A stretch of DNA of 64,000 nt, taken from assembly GCA_004362315.1 (NCBI GenBank), contig SNWL01000003.1:310001-374000 (forward strand), given 5' to 3'. The notes under the pieces were generated by a model. The model was not told the origin of the DNA. It saw only the letters and a list, made by a program, of their open reading frames with translations, and did no database searches. The stretch is from Mycobacterium sp. BK086 (GTDB lineage Bacteria; Actinomycetota; Actinomycetes; Mycobacteriales; Mycobacteriaceae). Each line of letters opens with the position of its first letter. Position 1 is the first letter of the stretch. Positions 1 through 9,267 of the stretch are shown here, piece after piece. The position numbers and the translations under genes are program-made.

Positions 1-1072
1 GTCGCATCGAGCGCACCCCGAGGTCGACCAGGATCTGCGCGCCGATGCCGTAGTCGCGCGCGTCGGCGGGCAATCCCAGCTCGAGGTTGGCGTCGACGGT
101 GTCGGCGCCGGCGTCCTGCAACTGGTAGGCCTGCAGCTTGTGCATCAGGCCGATGCCACGGCCCTCATGCCCGCGCATGTAGAGCACGATGCCGCGGCCC
201 TCACGGGCCACCATCGCCAGCGCGGCATCCAGCTGCGGACCGCAGTCGCAGCGCCGCGACCCGAACACGTCGCCGGTGAGGCACTCGGAGTGCACCCGGA
301 CCAGCACGTCGTGGCCGTCGTTCTCCGGCCCGGAGATATCGCCCCGGACCAGCGCGACGTGCTCCACCTCTTCGTAGATGCTGGAGTAGCCGACGGCCCG
401 GAACTCACCGTGCCGGGTCGGGATACGCGCCTCGGCGATCCGCTCGATGTGCTTCTCGTGCTTGCGCCGCCACTCGATCAGGTCGGCGATGGAGATCAGG
501 GCCAGGTCGTGCTCGTCGGCGAAAACCCGCAGCTCGTCGGTCTGGGCCATCGAGCCGTCGTCCTTCTGGCTGACGATCTCGCAGATGGCCCCGGCCGGCT
601 GCAGACCGGCCAGCCGGGCCAGGTCGACGGCAGCCTCGGTGTGACCGGGGCGGCGCAACACGCCGCCGTCCTTGGCGCGCAGCGGAACGACGTGCCCGGG
701 CTTGGTGAAATCCTCCGAGACGCTGGTCGGATCGGCAAGCAGCCGCATGGTCGTGGCCCGGTCGGCCGCCGAAATACCGGTTCCCACACCATTTTTGGCA
801 TCAACGGTGACGGTGTAGGCGGTGCCGTGCTTGTCCTGGTTGACCGCGTACATGGGCAGCAGCCCGAGGGTGTCGCAGATCTCGCCGGACAGCGGGACGC
901 ACAGGTAGCCCGAGGTGTAGCGGACCATGAACGCGACCAGCTCCGGCGTCGCCTTCTCGGCGGCGAAGATCAGGTCGCCCTCGTTCTCACGGTCTTCGTC
1001 ATCGATGACGACGACGGCCTTGCCCGCCGCAATATCGGCGACCGCCCGTTCGACGGTGTCCAGCCTCGTCAT
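1..1072 (-). CDS. ribBA: RibBA, bifunctional DHBP synthase / GTP cyclohydrolase II (partial, 3' end outside window)
   Basis: Riboflavin synthesis: the N-terminal half makes 3,4-dihydroxy-2-butanone 4-phosphate from ribulose 5-phosphate and the C-terminal half opens GTP to the first pyrimidine intermediate. The reading frame runs from ATG at 1072 to the window edge, about 357 codons, with no stop. The DHBP half shows [11 protein letters not shown] near the N-terminus and [16 protein letters not shown] near residue 150. The cyclohydrolase half shows the zinc cysteine cluster [19 protein letters not shown] and [10 protein letters not shown]. Both catalytic halves look intact and only the C-terminal tail is missing. 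It is divergent from mgtE. Riboflavin synthase and ribD lie about 12 to 18 kb away on the same strand, separated from this gene by the surface-protein island. Confidence 0.96.
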   Translation of the reverse strand, partial: MTRLDTVERAVADIAAGKAVVVIDDEDRENEGDLIFAAEKATPELVAFMVRYTSGYLCVPLSGEICDTLGLLPMYAVNQDKHGTAYTVTVDAKNGVGTGISAADRATTMRLLADPTSVSEDFTKPGHVVPLRAKDGGVLRRPGHTEAAVDLARLAGLQPAGAICEIVSQKDDGSMAQTDELRVFADEHDLALISIADLIEWRRKHEKHIERIAEARIPTRHGEFRAVGYSSIYEEVEHVALVRGDISGPENDGHDVLVRVHSECLTGDVFGSRRCDCGPQLDAALAMVAREGRGIVLYMRGHEGRGIGLMHKLQAYQLQDAGADTVDANLELGLPADARDYGIGAQILVDLGVRSMR

Positions 1073-1328
1073 ACAGACAGTATGGACCACCCCGGGCGTC
1101 CACCTATTGCCCGTCCTGCTCAGCGGCCCGATCGGTGGTCGCCCGGGGTGACCGACCACGGATATCTGCAGGCCAGCCGGGCGGTGTGTGACGTACGTGA
1201 CAGGACGGGCCCACGGGGTGAACGGCCGATGAACACTTCAGCGCCGCCACCCTCTGGAGCGCCTCGGCGCGCCATCGGTGCGATCTCATACCTCCCAGGA
1301 CGGCACGTTGCGAATGCTGAGGAGTGCG
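1073..1328. promoter_or_regulatory. ribBA-mgtE divergent intergenic region with an 11-bp inverted repeat
   Basis: This 256-bp gap separates divergent ribBA and mgtE. It contains a perfect 11-bp inverted repeat, CACCCCGGGCG at 1088-1098 and its complement at 1140-1150, separated by 41 nt. The mgtE start at 1329 is preceded by a good ribosome binding site, GAGGAG at 1319-1324. I could not match the region to the M-box magnesium riboswitch by eye. Promoters for both genes should lie here, but I cannot place them with confidence. Confidence 0.4.
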
Positions 1329-2714
1329 ATGAAGGGTCCCGGTCTCGACGTCGGTGTGCTCGGAGTTCTACCGGTCCGCGCCGCCCAGTTGGACTCTCCC
1401 GACGCGGTCGACGGGTGGCTTCGCTCGGTCGGATCGATGGAGCGAACCCGCCAGGTCGGCGCGATGTCGCGGGAGAAGCTCGCCGGTTTCGTGGCGCTGC
1501 TCACCGCGGCGACGGGCCCCGAACTGCTCGGCTCGGTGGACCCCGACCTGGCGACCCGGATCGTGCAGGCGGCGGACACCGCGCAGGCCGCCCGCTGGCT
1601 CGAGACGATCGAAACCGACGAGGCCGCCGAGATCCTTCGGCGGCTGACGAATCCGGCCCGCGACACACTTCTCGATCAGATCGATGAGTCGCAGGCAGCC
1701 ACGCTGCGCGACGTACTGCGGTGGCCGCCGGCGTCGGTCGCCGCGCACATGCTGCCCGACGTGTTCACCGTCCCCGACTCGATCACGGCCGCCGAGGCCG
1801 AGGCACTGATCCGCGACCAGAGCGCCCAGGTACGCGGCCGGGCCAGGCAGGGCGCGCTGATCTACGTGATCGACGCCGACCGCAGGCTGATCGGTTTCCT
1901 CGACTTCCAAGATCTGGTGCTGGCCCGGCCCGATCAGGCCGTCGCGGAACTGAGCAGTGCGGATCCGGTCTGGGTGCGCCCGCTGGTCGATGCCGAGCAG
2001 GCCGCCCAGTCGCTGGTCGACTATGAACTGGCCGCGCTGCCGGTGGTCGACGACCAGCGCCGGCTGCTCGGGGTGCTGACCGCCGACGCGGCCGCCGACA
2101 TCATCGAGACCGAGGCAACGCGCGACGCCGAACGCCAGGGCGGCTCCGAACCCCTGGAGGTCCCCTATCTTCGGGCCTCACCATTTCGGCTGTGGCGCAA
2201 GCGAATTGTGTGGCTGCTCGTGCTCTTCGTGGCCGAGGCCTATACCGGCACGGTGCTGCGGGCGTTCGAGGATGAGCTCGAGGCCGTCGTCGCGCTGGCG
2301 TTCTTCATCCCGCTGCTGATCGGCACCGGCGGCAACACCGGCACCCAGATCACCACGACACTCGTTCGCGCGATGGGAACCGGACAGGTGCGGCTGCGCG
2401 ATCTCCCCCGGATCCTGGCCAAGGAGGTGTCGACCGGCTTCCTCATCGCCGCGACGATGGCCGTCGCCGCCGTGATCCGCGCGTGGACCCTCGGGGTGGG
2501 TCCGCAGGTCACCGTCACGGTGTCGCTGACGGTGGCCGCGATCGTGCTGTGGGCGTCGATCGTCGCGTCGGTGCTGCCGCCGCTCCTCAAGAAGCTGCGA
2601 GTGGATCCGGCAGTGGTGTCCGGACCGATGATCGCGACGATCGTCGACGGCACCGGGCTGATCATCTATTTCCTGATCGCCCACGCGACGTTGCCCCAGC
2701 TGGCCGGGCTCTAG
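1329..2714 (+). CDS. mgtE: MgtE-type magnesium transporter
   Basis: This is a membrane channel/transporter for Mg2+ (and possibly Co2+). The 461-residue protein has the family order: an N-terminal MgtE helical domain (about 30-130), a CBS-domain pair (about 135-265, including LPVVDDQRRLLGVLT), and a C-terminal membrane domain of about five helices from residue 285. The membrane domain carries the conserved GGNTGTQ motif and ends shortly after IVDGTGLIIYF. I chose ATG 1329 because GAGGAG sits 4 nt upstream; in-frame starts at 1278 and 1314 are possible but lack such a site. Its stop codon (2712-2714) overlaps the end of the reading frame that continues beyond the surface protein on the other strand. 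In the family, Mg2+ binding to the cytosolic domains gates the pore. Confidence 0.93.
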   Translation: MKGPGLDVGVLGVLPVRAAQLDSPDAVDGWLRSVGSMERTRQVGAMSREKLAGFVALLTAATGPELLGSVDPDLATRIVQAADTAQAARWLETIETDEAAEILRRLTNPARDTLLDQIDESQAATLRDVLRWPPASVAAHMLPDVFTVPDSITAAEAEALIRDQSAQVRGRARQGALIYVIDADRRLIGFLDFQDLVLARPDQAVAELSSADPVWVRPLVDAEQAAQSLVDYELAALPVVDDQRRLLGVLTADAAADIIETEATRDAERQGGSEPLEVPYLRASPFRLWRKRIVWLLVLFVAEAYTGTVLRAFEDELEAVVALAFFIPLLIGTGGNTGTQITTTLVRAMGTGQVRLRDLPRILAKEVSTGFLIAATMAVAAVIRAWTLGVGPQVTVTVSLTVAAIVLWASIVASVLPPLLKKLRVDPAVVSGPMIATIVDGTGLIIYFLIAHATLPQLAGL

Positions 2715-2830
2715 TTACCCGTGCTGGTGGACGTGTTGTTCCACGTCTTCCACACCCGGGTCGGGTAGGTCGTATCGATCACGCCGTTGACGACACGGTA
2801 GTAGCCGTCGTAGACGGTGTCGGAGCGAGA
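2711..2830 (-). other. 39-codon in-frame continuation downstream of the surface-protein A stop codon
   Basis: Directly after the TGA stop of the preceding gene (2831-2833) the same frame stays open for 39 codons to a TAG at 2711-2713. The translation includes TVYDGYYRVVNGV, a close second copy of the motif TVYDGYWRTSNGV that ends the annotated protein; paralogue C ends with TVYDGYYVVSGGAV. The continuation is rich in Thr, Asn and Trp, like the ends of repeat proteins. It may be a former C-terminus cut off by a nonsense mutation, readthrough sequence, or a decayed tandem duplication. It is coding-like, but not proven to be translated. Confidence 0.6.
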
Positions 2831-5800
2831 TCAGACCTGCTTCTGGCCCGGCGTGCTGGTCACCACGCCGTTGGAGGTCCTCCAGTACCCGTCGTAGACG
2901 GTGATGGTGAAGGAGGAGAACTTGGTGAGGGCGGCGGTGCCGAGGTTGAGGCTGCCGGTCAGGGAGTCCCCGGTGGAGACGATGTACCCCGAGCCGGGGT
3001 TGGCGTCATTGGGCGGGGCGCTGAGTTTCGTGGTCGAGATCGTCTCACCATCGGGATCGGTCGCTTTGATGGAGGTCCAGCTATTGCCGACCTTGACTGC
3101 GCTCGTAGTCGGGTCCCTGTTTTCGGCGTAGATCGGGACGACCACCGTGACGGTGCTGGTGCCGCCGTAGCCGTCGGTGACGGTGAAGTTGAACCAGTCC
3201 GTCTTTTGCGCCGCGGTGGCCCCCATCTTGGCCGCGGCGTGGAAGTAGGCCGCGCTCTGGCTGATCGAGTACGACATGGTGCCGTTGGAGTTGACGGTCA
3301 CCGTGCCGCCGTTGGCGGTGGTGATGGTGCCGCCGCTGGCCAGGGCGAAGGTCGTGCCGCTGCCATCGAACTTGTTGTTGATCAGTAGTGCGTCGGAGTC
3401 GGCGTCGCTGGCGGCGAATGTCAGGCCGGTGATCGTCTGGACTCCGGCCGCGTTGGGGTTGGTCTTGGATCCCGGACCGGACACCGTGACCGTCCCGGAG
3501 CTGCCGTTGACCGTCACCGCGGGCGCATTGTTGCTCACCGACGGGGCGACGTTGATCGTGGCGATGATCACCGACTTGCCGGTGGCATCGGTGGCCTTGA
3601 TGGTGAACGAATCGTTCGGGGTCGTGCTGTGGCCAAGGCCTGCGGTCCGCGTGTAGGTGTACGTGCCGTTGGCGTTGACCACCACGCTGCCCTTCGACGG
3701 ACCGGTGCCCAGGCTGTAGGTCAGCCCCAGCCCGGTGTCGCCTGCGGGGACGTTCAGTGAGCCGTTCGTAACGCCCGCAACCCCGTTGGTGTTCGTCTGC
3801 GGCGACGGAGTGGTCAGCCCGCTGAGAGTGACTGTCGCCGTGGCGGTTCCACCGTGATTGTCGGACACCTGCACCTGGAACGTATCCGACGTGACGCCGG
3901 ACTTCGGAATGTACGTGAACGAGGTACCGGACATCGTCACGATGCCGCCGTTGGAGCCGTACACCGAGCCGCCGGTGGTACCGACCAGCGTGTAGGTCAG
4001 GCCGTCGCCGTCGCCATCGGAGCCGCCGTTGATCGTGCCGCGCACCACGCCGAGGCCGCTCGTGTTCGAGCTGGCCACGCTTCCGCTCAAAGTCGGTGCG
4101 GCGTTCTGCTTTTCGATCGGAATGCCGTAGGTCACCGCGGTGGTGCCACCGAAGGCGTCACTGACGTTGATCGTGAACGTGTCGCCGGGGTCACCGGTGA
4201 CGGCATGGTCGTGCCAGTAGCTGTCCGAGACGCCGAACCACGCGTACTTCTGGATCGTGTAGCTGAACGTGCCGTTGGCGTTGACGGTGATGGTGCCACC
4301 CTGGGCCGTGTTGTACGTACCGGCCGCCCAGGTGAGCGTGTCGCCGTCCGCGTCAGTCGCTTTCAGCGTGCCCGTGGTGTCCTGCTGATCGTTCGGACCG
4401 ACGACGCGGGTCAGCGACGAACTGCCCACTGTCACACCGTTACCCACCGGCGCGCTGTTCGCGATCGTCGGAGTGACCGTGATCGTCGCGATCGTCACCG
4501 TCTTGCCGGTGCCGACCTCCGTCGCCACGATGGTGAACGAGTCGGTCGGGGTCGTGGAATGGCCCAACGTACCTGTGCGGGTGTAGCTGTAGCTGCCGTC
4601 GGCATTGACCGTCACGGTGCCCTTCGACGGGCCGGTTCCCAGACTGTAGGTGTACAAGCCATTTTCGCTCGCCGGGACATTGAGATTGCCGGTGACCTTG
4701 CCCGGTACGGCGGTACTGACATTCGCCGTCGGCGACGGCGTCGTGAGCCCACTGAGGTTCACCGTCGCCGTTGTCACGCCGCCGTGGCCGTCGTTGACGA
4801 GCACCTGGAACGAATCCGACGTGACGCCGACCTTCGGGGTGTAGGTGAACGAACCGTCCGAATTGATCTTGACGATGCCGCCGCTGGCGCTGTACACCGA
4901 GCCGCCCGTCGCGCCGATCATGCTGTAGGTCAGGCCATCGCCGTCGCCATCGGAGCCGGCGATGTTGCCGCGCACCACACCCATGCCCGAGGTGGTCTTG
5001 TTGTTGATCGTTCCGCTGTCCACTGTGGGCGGCGCGTTGAGCTTCGCGATCGGGACCGAGTACGTCACCGCGGTGACGCCGCCGAAGCCGTCGCTGACGT
5101 TGATGGTGAACAAATCTCCGGGGTCGCCGTCGACGGCGTGAGTGTGCCAGTAGGCATTGTGAACTCCGAAGGGGGCGAACACATTCTTGTCGTACGTGAA
5201 TCGACCGTTCGCGTCGACAACGATCGAACCACCCTGGGTGGTCGTGTAGGTGCCGGCAGCGAACGTCAGCGGGTCGCCGTCGGCGTCCGTGGCGTTGAGC
5301 TGACCCGTCGTGTGCTGCTCGTCGCGCGGACCGCCCAGCGCGTTGTAGGTCGGCGCCCCGACGGGAGAGTCCGTCGTCAGACCGGCACCCACCGGCGCGC
5401 TGTTGCCCGTGGTCGCGTTGACGTTGACCACGGCGACGGTCACCGTCTTCCCGGAGCTGTCGGTGCCCAGGATCGTGAAAGAGTCCGTCGTGGGCTGCGA
5501 TCCAGCCGTCGCCGACCTGGTGTAGACGAAAGTGCCGTCGGCGTTCACAACCACGCTGCCCCGCAACGCATTCGGGCCGGTGCCAAGGCTGTAGTTCATC
5601 AAGCCGGCGTCGGCGCCGTTGATCACCATGCCGCCGGTCACCTTGCCGGTCTTGGTGTTGAAGGTGGTCACCGGCGACGCGGAACTCACCGGTACCGTCA
5701 CGCTCGTCGTATAGGTGTAGCCGAAGCTGTCGGTGCTGACGACCTGGAACGAGTCCGTCGTCGCACCCGATGCCCGGTTCGGGATGTAGGTGTAGGCACC

Positions 5801-7474
5801 GGTGGCGGCATTGAGCTTGACGATGCCGCCATTGGCGGTATACGCAGATCCCCCACTGCCTCCGCTCAGCGCGAAAGTTGTTGGGTTGTCCGGGTTCTGC
5901 GGAGTGCTGACCGTGCCGCGAACCACGCCCATCGGCGAGGTGCTGCCGACCGTATTGGTCATCGAACCGATGGCCTGGTTGTAGTAGACGGTCACCGTGA
6001 CCGTCTTCTGCGTGGTCTGCGTGTCGCCGTCCGGCATGTACGGATGGAGCACGCTGATCTCGCCGTCACCCTGCGCGAGAATCGTCATGGTGAACGTCAG
6101 GGTCTTGGGGGTCGAGGGGCCCAGCGGATTCCAGTCCCAGACAGTCCAATTCATCCGGCCGTTCGTGCCGTCGACCACGGTGACGGTGAATCGGCTGTCG
6201 TTGGGTTCGGTGAAACCGTACGAGGTGATCGGATCGCCGTCGGCGTCGTAGAACTGGACGTAGCCCGAGACGGTGGTCCCGCTGGCGCCCGGGAGATGCT
6301 GACTGGTCTGCTTCATATCGGTCACGACGGGCGCGTGATCGGTCGCCACGTCCTCGAACCGCCGGAAGATCGCGACCACGACGACATACATCGCGAGCGA
6401 TACCGGGTTCGGGTTGACGAGGTCGATTGTCTTGTCCAGCACGGTCGCCGGGGCGAGGAACGCGCCCGACGCAGCCGAGGTGATCGGGTCGTTCAAGCCA
6501 TTGATGAGATCGCCCTTGGCCAGTGCGACCATCGCGGCCCCGAGGCTCAGGGCCTCATTCCCCCACGCGATGGGGTCGGGATTCTGCGACATGTTGAAGA
6601 CGACGATGGCGCCGGCGAGAACCGCGGCCGTCACCGACGCCTGCGTGATGGTCGACGGCGCGCCGTCGACCATCTTGAACGGGGGCACGATCACGTTGAG
6701 CAGGCTGGCCGCGCCGTTGACGATGTAGGAGAACCGGTCGGCCGTGATCCGCGACACGAAGAACTGGCTCAGGATGTCGATCGGCATTCTCAGCCACGCG
6801 TTGGCGGGCGTCATCGGAGCCGCGAGTAGGGCATTCAGCTGGGCACCCCAGGCATCCAGCGTGGTCTGGAGGGCGTACTGCGCCGGCGTGGTGATCGGGC
6901 CGGCACCGGCCTGACCGTCCGACACTTCGCCGTTGAGCACGTAAGCCGGGGTGGCCGCCGCCGACGGGACCTTGGCAGCAGCCCTGGCCGATGTCGTCTT
7001 CGCGACGACCGCCTCGGTCGCGGGCGAATCCGGCGTCACGGAGACCGTCACGGTGGGGGTGTCGCCGGGCGCCGCCGTTGTCATCGTCGTGACGGGTGTG
7101 GTGCTGTCTGTCGGATCGCTGCTCGGCACCAGCGCGCGGCCCGAGCCGGTCGAACGGACGGACCCGGTGGCCCCACTGTTGGAGGCCGCCGCGGGCGCCT
7201 TGGCCGTCGAGCGGGTGCGCGCAGGTCCGGCGGATCCCTTTTTGGGAGTCGCCGAGTGGCTGGAATTGCTGCCGGCATTGCCCGTAGATCCGGAATCCGA
7301 GGATCCGCCATCGGTGGACGCAGCGGCCACGCCCTGTCCGACACCTGCCGCCAGACCCAGACCGATGGCCGCGGCGAACAGGCTGTTTTGCGCCGTGCGC
7401 CTGCCGTTGTGAGCCGAGCGCTTCCGGTGGCGGGCAGCCTGTTTCCGGTGGCGTCCCACCCGCTTGTTACTCAC
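2831..7474 (-). CDS. Large secreted/surface protein A with cadherin/VCBS-like repeats
   Basis: A protein of about 1547 residues, probably exported and cell-envelope associated. I chose the GTG at 7474 (VSNKRVGRHRKQ) because GGGAGA lies just upstream. Order: a very basic N-terminus, a hydrophobic export segment ending near AAAS (about residues 30-52), a low-complexity Ser/Thr/Ala/Pro stretch to about 190, a conserved helical module (about 200-370) shared with paralogues B and C, then beta-sandwich repeats to the end. The repeats recur as composite units of about 300 residues with motifs such as DADGDTLTWAAGTY, GLGVVRG, SDGDGDGLTY and SLGTGPSKG; Asp-rich DxDGD loops suggest calcium binding. There is no LPXTG anchor. 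It may be an adhesin or biofilm-type protein, but function cannot be assigned from sequence. An in-frame TGA ends it just before further coding-like sequence. Confidence 0.85.
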   Translation of the reverse strand: MSNKRVGRHRKQAARHRKRSAHNGRRTAQNSLFAAAIGLGLAAGVGQGVAAASTDGGSSDSGSTGNAGSNSSHSATPKKGSAGPARTRSTAKAPAAASNSGATGSVRSTGSGRALVPSSDPTDSTTPVTTMTTAAPGDTPTVTVSVTPDSPATEAVVAKTTSARAAAKVPSAAATPAYVLNGEVSDGQAGAGPITTPAQYALQTTLDAWGAQLNALLAAPMTPANAWLRMPIDILSQFFVSRITADRFSYIVNGAASLLNVIVPPFKMVDGAPSTITQASVTAAVLAGAIVVFNMSQNPDPIAWGNEALSLGAAMVALAKGDLINGLNDPITSAASGAFLAPATVLDKTIDLVNPNPVSLAMYVVVVAIFRRFEDVATDHAPVVTDMKQTSQHLPGASGTTVSGYVQFYDADGDPITSYGFTEPNDSRFTVTVVDGTNGRMNWTVWDWNPLGPSTPKTLTFTMTILAQGDGEISVLHPYMPDGDTQTTQKTVTVTVYYNQAIGSMTNTVGSTSPMGVVRGTVSTPQNPDNPTTFALSGGSGGSAYTANGGIVKLNAATGAYTYIPNRASGATTDSFQVVSTDSFGYTYTTSVTVPVSSASPVTTFNTKTGKVTGGMVINGADAGLMNYSLGTGPNALRGSVVVNADGTFVYTRSATAGSQPTTDSFTILGTDSSGKTVTVAVVNVNATTGNSAPVGAGLTTDSPVGAPTYNALGGPRDEQHTTGQLNATDADGDPLTFAAGTYTTTQGGSIVVDANGRFTYDKNVFAPFGVHNAYWHTHAVDGDPGDLFTINVSDGFGGVTAVTYSVPIAKLNAPPTVDSGTINNKTTSGMGVVRGNIAGSDGDGDGLTYSMIGATGGSVYSASGGIVKINSDGSFTYTPKVGVTSDSFQVLVNDGHGGVTTATVNLSGLTTPSPTANVSTAVPGKVTGNLNVPASENGLYTYSLGTGPSKGTVTVNADGSYSYTRTGTLGHSTTPTDSFTIVATEVGTGKTVTIATITVTPTIANSAPVGNGVTVGSSSLTRVVGPNDQQDTTGTLKATDADGDTLTWAAGTYNTAQGGTITVNANGTFSYTIQKYAWFGVSDSYWHDHAVTGDPGDTFTINVSDAFGGTTAVTYGIPIEKQNAAPTLSGSVASSNTSGLGVVRGTINGGSDGDGDGLTYTLVGTTGGSVYGSNGGIVTMSGTSFTYIPKSGVTSDTFQVQVSDNHGGTATATVTLSGLTTPSPQTNTNGVAGVTNGSLNVPAGDTGLGLTYSLGTGPSKGSVVVNANGTYTYTRTAGLGHSTTPNDSFTIKATDATGKSVIIATINVAPSVSNNAPAVTVNGSSGTVTVSGPGSKTNPNAAGVQTITGLTFAASDADSDALLINNKFDGSGTTFALASGGTITTANGGTVTVNSNGTMSYSISQSAAYFHAAAKMGATAAQKTDWFNFTVTDGYGGTSTVTVVVPIYAENRDPTTSAVKVGNSWTSIKATDPDGETISTTKLSAPPNDANPGSGYIVSTGDSLTGSLNLGTAALTKFSSFTITVYDGYWRTSNGVVTSTPGQKQV
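3547..4456 (-). repeat. Long coding repeat in surface gene A, matched in gene C
   Basis: This roughly 910-bp stretch (edges approximate) encodes about 300 residues, from VGNGVTVGSSSL to GKSVIIATINV. It is almost the same as the stretch near 9914-10828 in gene C. Several segments are identical at protein level, for example GGIVTMSGTSFTYIPKSG and KYAWFGVSDSYWHDHAV. The DNA is also highly similar by eye. A weaker copy of the same unit lies immediately towards the N-terminus of protein A (about 4456-5400). This suggests recent duplication or gene conversion between the two paralogues. Confidence 0.8.
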
Positions 7475-7550
7475 CGAATCTCCCGACGCGACCGATGGGT
7501 GACGGAATCCACACACGCCCGTGCACGGAGATGAACGTCACTTGAACCGG

Positions 7551-7565
7551 CCCGCAACGTAACAC
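7551..7565 (-). promoter_or_regulatory. Shared upstream element of surface gene A
   Basis: The minus strand reads TGTTACGTTGCGGG, 77 nt upstream of the GTG start. The same 14-mer occurs upstream of surface gene B (9110-9123) and a two-mismatch version, TGTTAGGTTGCCGG, upstream of gene C. TACGTT/TAGGTT fits a mycobacterial -10 hexamer (TANNNT), so this is a candidate promoter, or a site for a shared regulator. Further upstream the region (7570-7735) is clearly more AT-rich than the surrounding genes. Confidence 0.45.
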
Positions 7566-7692
7566 TGCTTACAGCTTTTTGCCAAAGCTTGTCTCAGTCA
7601 AGTTTTTAAGAAATTCGTTCACCTGCGGTTTTAATCCATATTTGACAGTTTTGTGTCGCGTGTCGATGCTGAGCATGTGCACAGCAAGCGAG

Positions 7693-7711
7693 GTTTAGCA
7701 AATTTGCAAAC
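7693..7711. promoter_or_regulatory. AT-rich imperfect palindrome between surface genes B and A
   Basis: GTTTAGCAAATTTGCAAAC contains a perfect 10-bp palindrome, GCAAATTTGC (7698-7707), flanked by GTTT and AAAC arms with one bulged base. It lies between the stop of gene B and the promoter-like element of gene A, in unusually AT-rich DNA. It could be an operator or a weak terminator; the stem is too AT-rich to be a convincing intrinsic terminator. Confidence 0.35.
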
Positions 7712-7734
7712 TGGAATAATTTCGACCGCGATCG

Positions 7735-9075
7735 CTAGATGCTGAGCGACCCGTCGTAATTGACGGTGATGGTGACCGTGACGGTATGGCCATTGGGGGC
7801 GTAGGGATGGCTGAGCCCCAGATCGAGCGCCTGGCCGGCGGTGTCGTCGATCGTGACGTCGAACGAGTCGGTGTCGTCGGCCAGCAGGTTAGACGTGCGG
7901 GTATAGACCCACGAGCCATCGGCATTGACCACGACGATGCCGTTCGTCGGTTGGCTGTACGTGTAGATCAGCGGGTCCTCGTCGGCGTCGGTCGCGTTGA
8001 CATTGCCGGAGACGACGAGCAGCAGCTGCCCGGTCTGGGTGTTGTTGCTCGTCGGGAGATGGTTGAGGGCCACCCACTTGTACCGGTCGTAACACGCCAC
8101 CAGCGCGACGTAGGCGATCAGGGAGAAGAAATTCGGCGTCGCACCGGTTGCGAACGTCATGTTCAGGATGCTGCCGGGGTCCGTGGCGCCGGCCGTCCCG
8201 CCCTCGGTGGCAGCGTCGCGCCAGTGTTCCGGGTTGAAATCGCCCGCCAGCAGCTCGTCGAGTACCTTGACCAGCGCGCCGACGGCTGCCGCCGCCACCT
8301 GGGCCTTGGTCAGGGTGAGGTTCTGCGGGGACTTGATCTTGTACGGCGGCACGATCCGGTTCAGGAAGGAACCGAACACGTTGAGGCCGTCGCCGAATGT
8401 ATAGGCGGGGTCGATCGGCTGCAGGAACAGATGCACGATGCTCATGAGGTCACGCATCCACCGGGTGGCCGGGGTGGGGTGCGCGTAGAAGAAGTCGATC
8501 GTGGCGGTGTGGGCGTCGAGGGCCTGTTCCAGGGTGTAGTTCGCGGGTGTGACGAAGGTGAATGTCGGCGGCTCGGGCCAGCCCTTCAGCTGATCCAGAA
8601 TCGCGTTGAGCGTGGCGATGAACTGGGCGGGCGACCCCAGCGGTGCGTCCGACGCCGATGCGGTCTTCGTGGCGCCCGCCGCTTTGGTCGAGGCCGCCGG
8701 CGCAGAGACGATCCGCGCCGAATGCCCGGTGGCCGGCGCGATCTCGGCGTCCAGGGCCGATCGCTTCGCCGTCGCGCGGGTCTTGGCCGGCGCCACGGGC
8801 AGCTTGGACCCGGGCCTGCCGCTGACAGCCTTCGGGGCCGGCGGCTGGTTTCCCCTCGCGGGCCCGGCCGACGGTGACTTGCCCGCGGACGCGGAGTTCG
8901 ACGACGCGCCGGTGCTGGCGGACGCGGTGGCCTGGCCGCCGGCAAGCGCCGCGGCGAGTCCGACCCCAACCGCGCCGATACCGAGCAATTGCGCGTAGTT
9001 CGACGCGTCGAAGGTCGAAGGTTTGCGATGACGACCCTTGCCCCGGCGTGGCTTCCGAGGACTGGAGGCGGCCAT
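7735..9075 (-). CDS. Secreted/surface protein B, short paralogue of A and C
   Basis: A 446-residue exported protein. ATG 9075 is preceded by AAAGGAG. Its N-terminus (RGKGRHRKPSTFDASNYAQ, then a hydrophobic segment ending ATASAS near residue 53) closely matches paralogue C. A Pro/Ala/Lys-rich linker follows to about 150, then the conserved helical module (about 165-340, with FLNRIVPPYKI), then a single beta-rich domain with ATDADEDPLIYTY. It ends at HPYAPNGHTVTVTITVNYDG, which corresponds to the first post-helical domain of protein A (HPYMPDGD), so B is the common N-terminal part without the long repeat array. No function can be assigned. The helical module plus one beta domain may be the minimal unit of this family. 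Confidence 0.85.
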   Translation of the reverse strand: MAASSPRKPRRGKGRHRKPSTFDASNYAQLLGIGAVGVGLAAALAGGQATASASTGASSNSASAGKSPSAGPARGNQPPAPKAVSGRPGSKLPVAPAKTRATAKRSALDAEIAPATGHSARIVSAPAASTKAAGATKTASASDAPLGSPAQFIATLNAILDQLKGWPEPPTFTFVTPANYTLEQALDAHTATIDFFYAHPTPATRWMRDLMSIVHLFLQPIDPAYTFGDGLNVFGSFLNRIVPPYKIKSPQNLTLTKAQVAAAAVGALVKVLDELLAGDFNPEHWRDAATEGGTAGATDPGSILNMTFATGATPNFFSLIAYVALVACYDRYKWVALNHLPTSNNTQTGQLLLVVSGNVNATDADEDPLIYTYSQPTNGIVVVNADGSWVYTRTSNLLADDTDSFDVTIDDTAGQALDLGLSHPYAPNGHTVTVTITVNYDGSLSI

Positions 9076-9109
9076 GGCAGCTCCTTTGCTCCGTCACAAG
9101 ACGTACCGT

Positions 9110-9152
9110 CCCGCAACGTAACATCGGCCGGCCGCCTCACGCGGGACAATTA
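9110..9152 (-). promoter_or_regulatory. Shared promoter-like element of surface gene B
   Basis: On the minus strand, TAATTGTCC (9144-9152) is followed after 19-20 nt by TGTTACGTTGCGGG (9110-9123), 35 nt before the start codon. Gene C has TAATTGTCC and a near-identical second box at exactly the same spacing. Two conserved boxes with fixed spacing in otherwise different leaders suggest a promoter with an upstream regulator site. The TANNNT hexamer sits at TACGTT. TTGTCC to TACGTT is about 23 bp, too long for a standard -35/-10 pair. Confidence 0.5.
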
Positions 9153-9267
9153 ACGCTGAAAACTCAAGCAATCTGCTGAACAGCCCGTTCCGCGATTCTG
9201 GTCCGTGCTCGTACCGCTTGACACCCGGCGGGTGGTAGACGTGGTGCGATCGGATAGCAAACGCCGC

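Noticed and set aside
1073..1328. M-box magnesium riboswitch before mgtE
   Set aside because: Expected M-box sequence blocks could not be recognised; only an inverted repeat is seen.
3540..6000. Regular repeats that might suggest a CRISPR array or minisatellite
   Set aside because: The repeats are in frame, hundreds of bases long and encode beta-sandwich domains; no short identical repeats with unique spacers.
3854..6829. A 991-codon open frame on the plus strand opposite surface gene A
   Set aside because: It is an antisense shadow of the repeat-rich gene: Arg/Gly/His-rich, with no family features, and the minus-strand frame has an export signal, ribosome binding site and recognisable domains.
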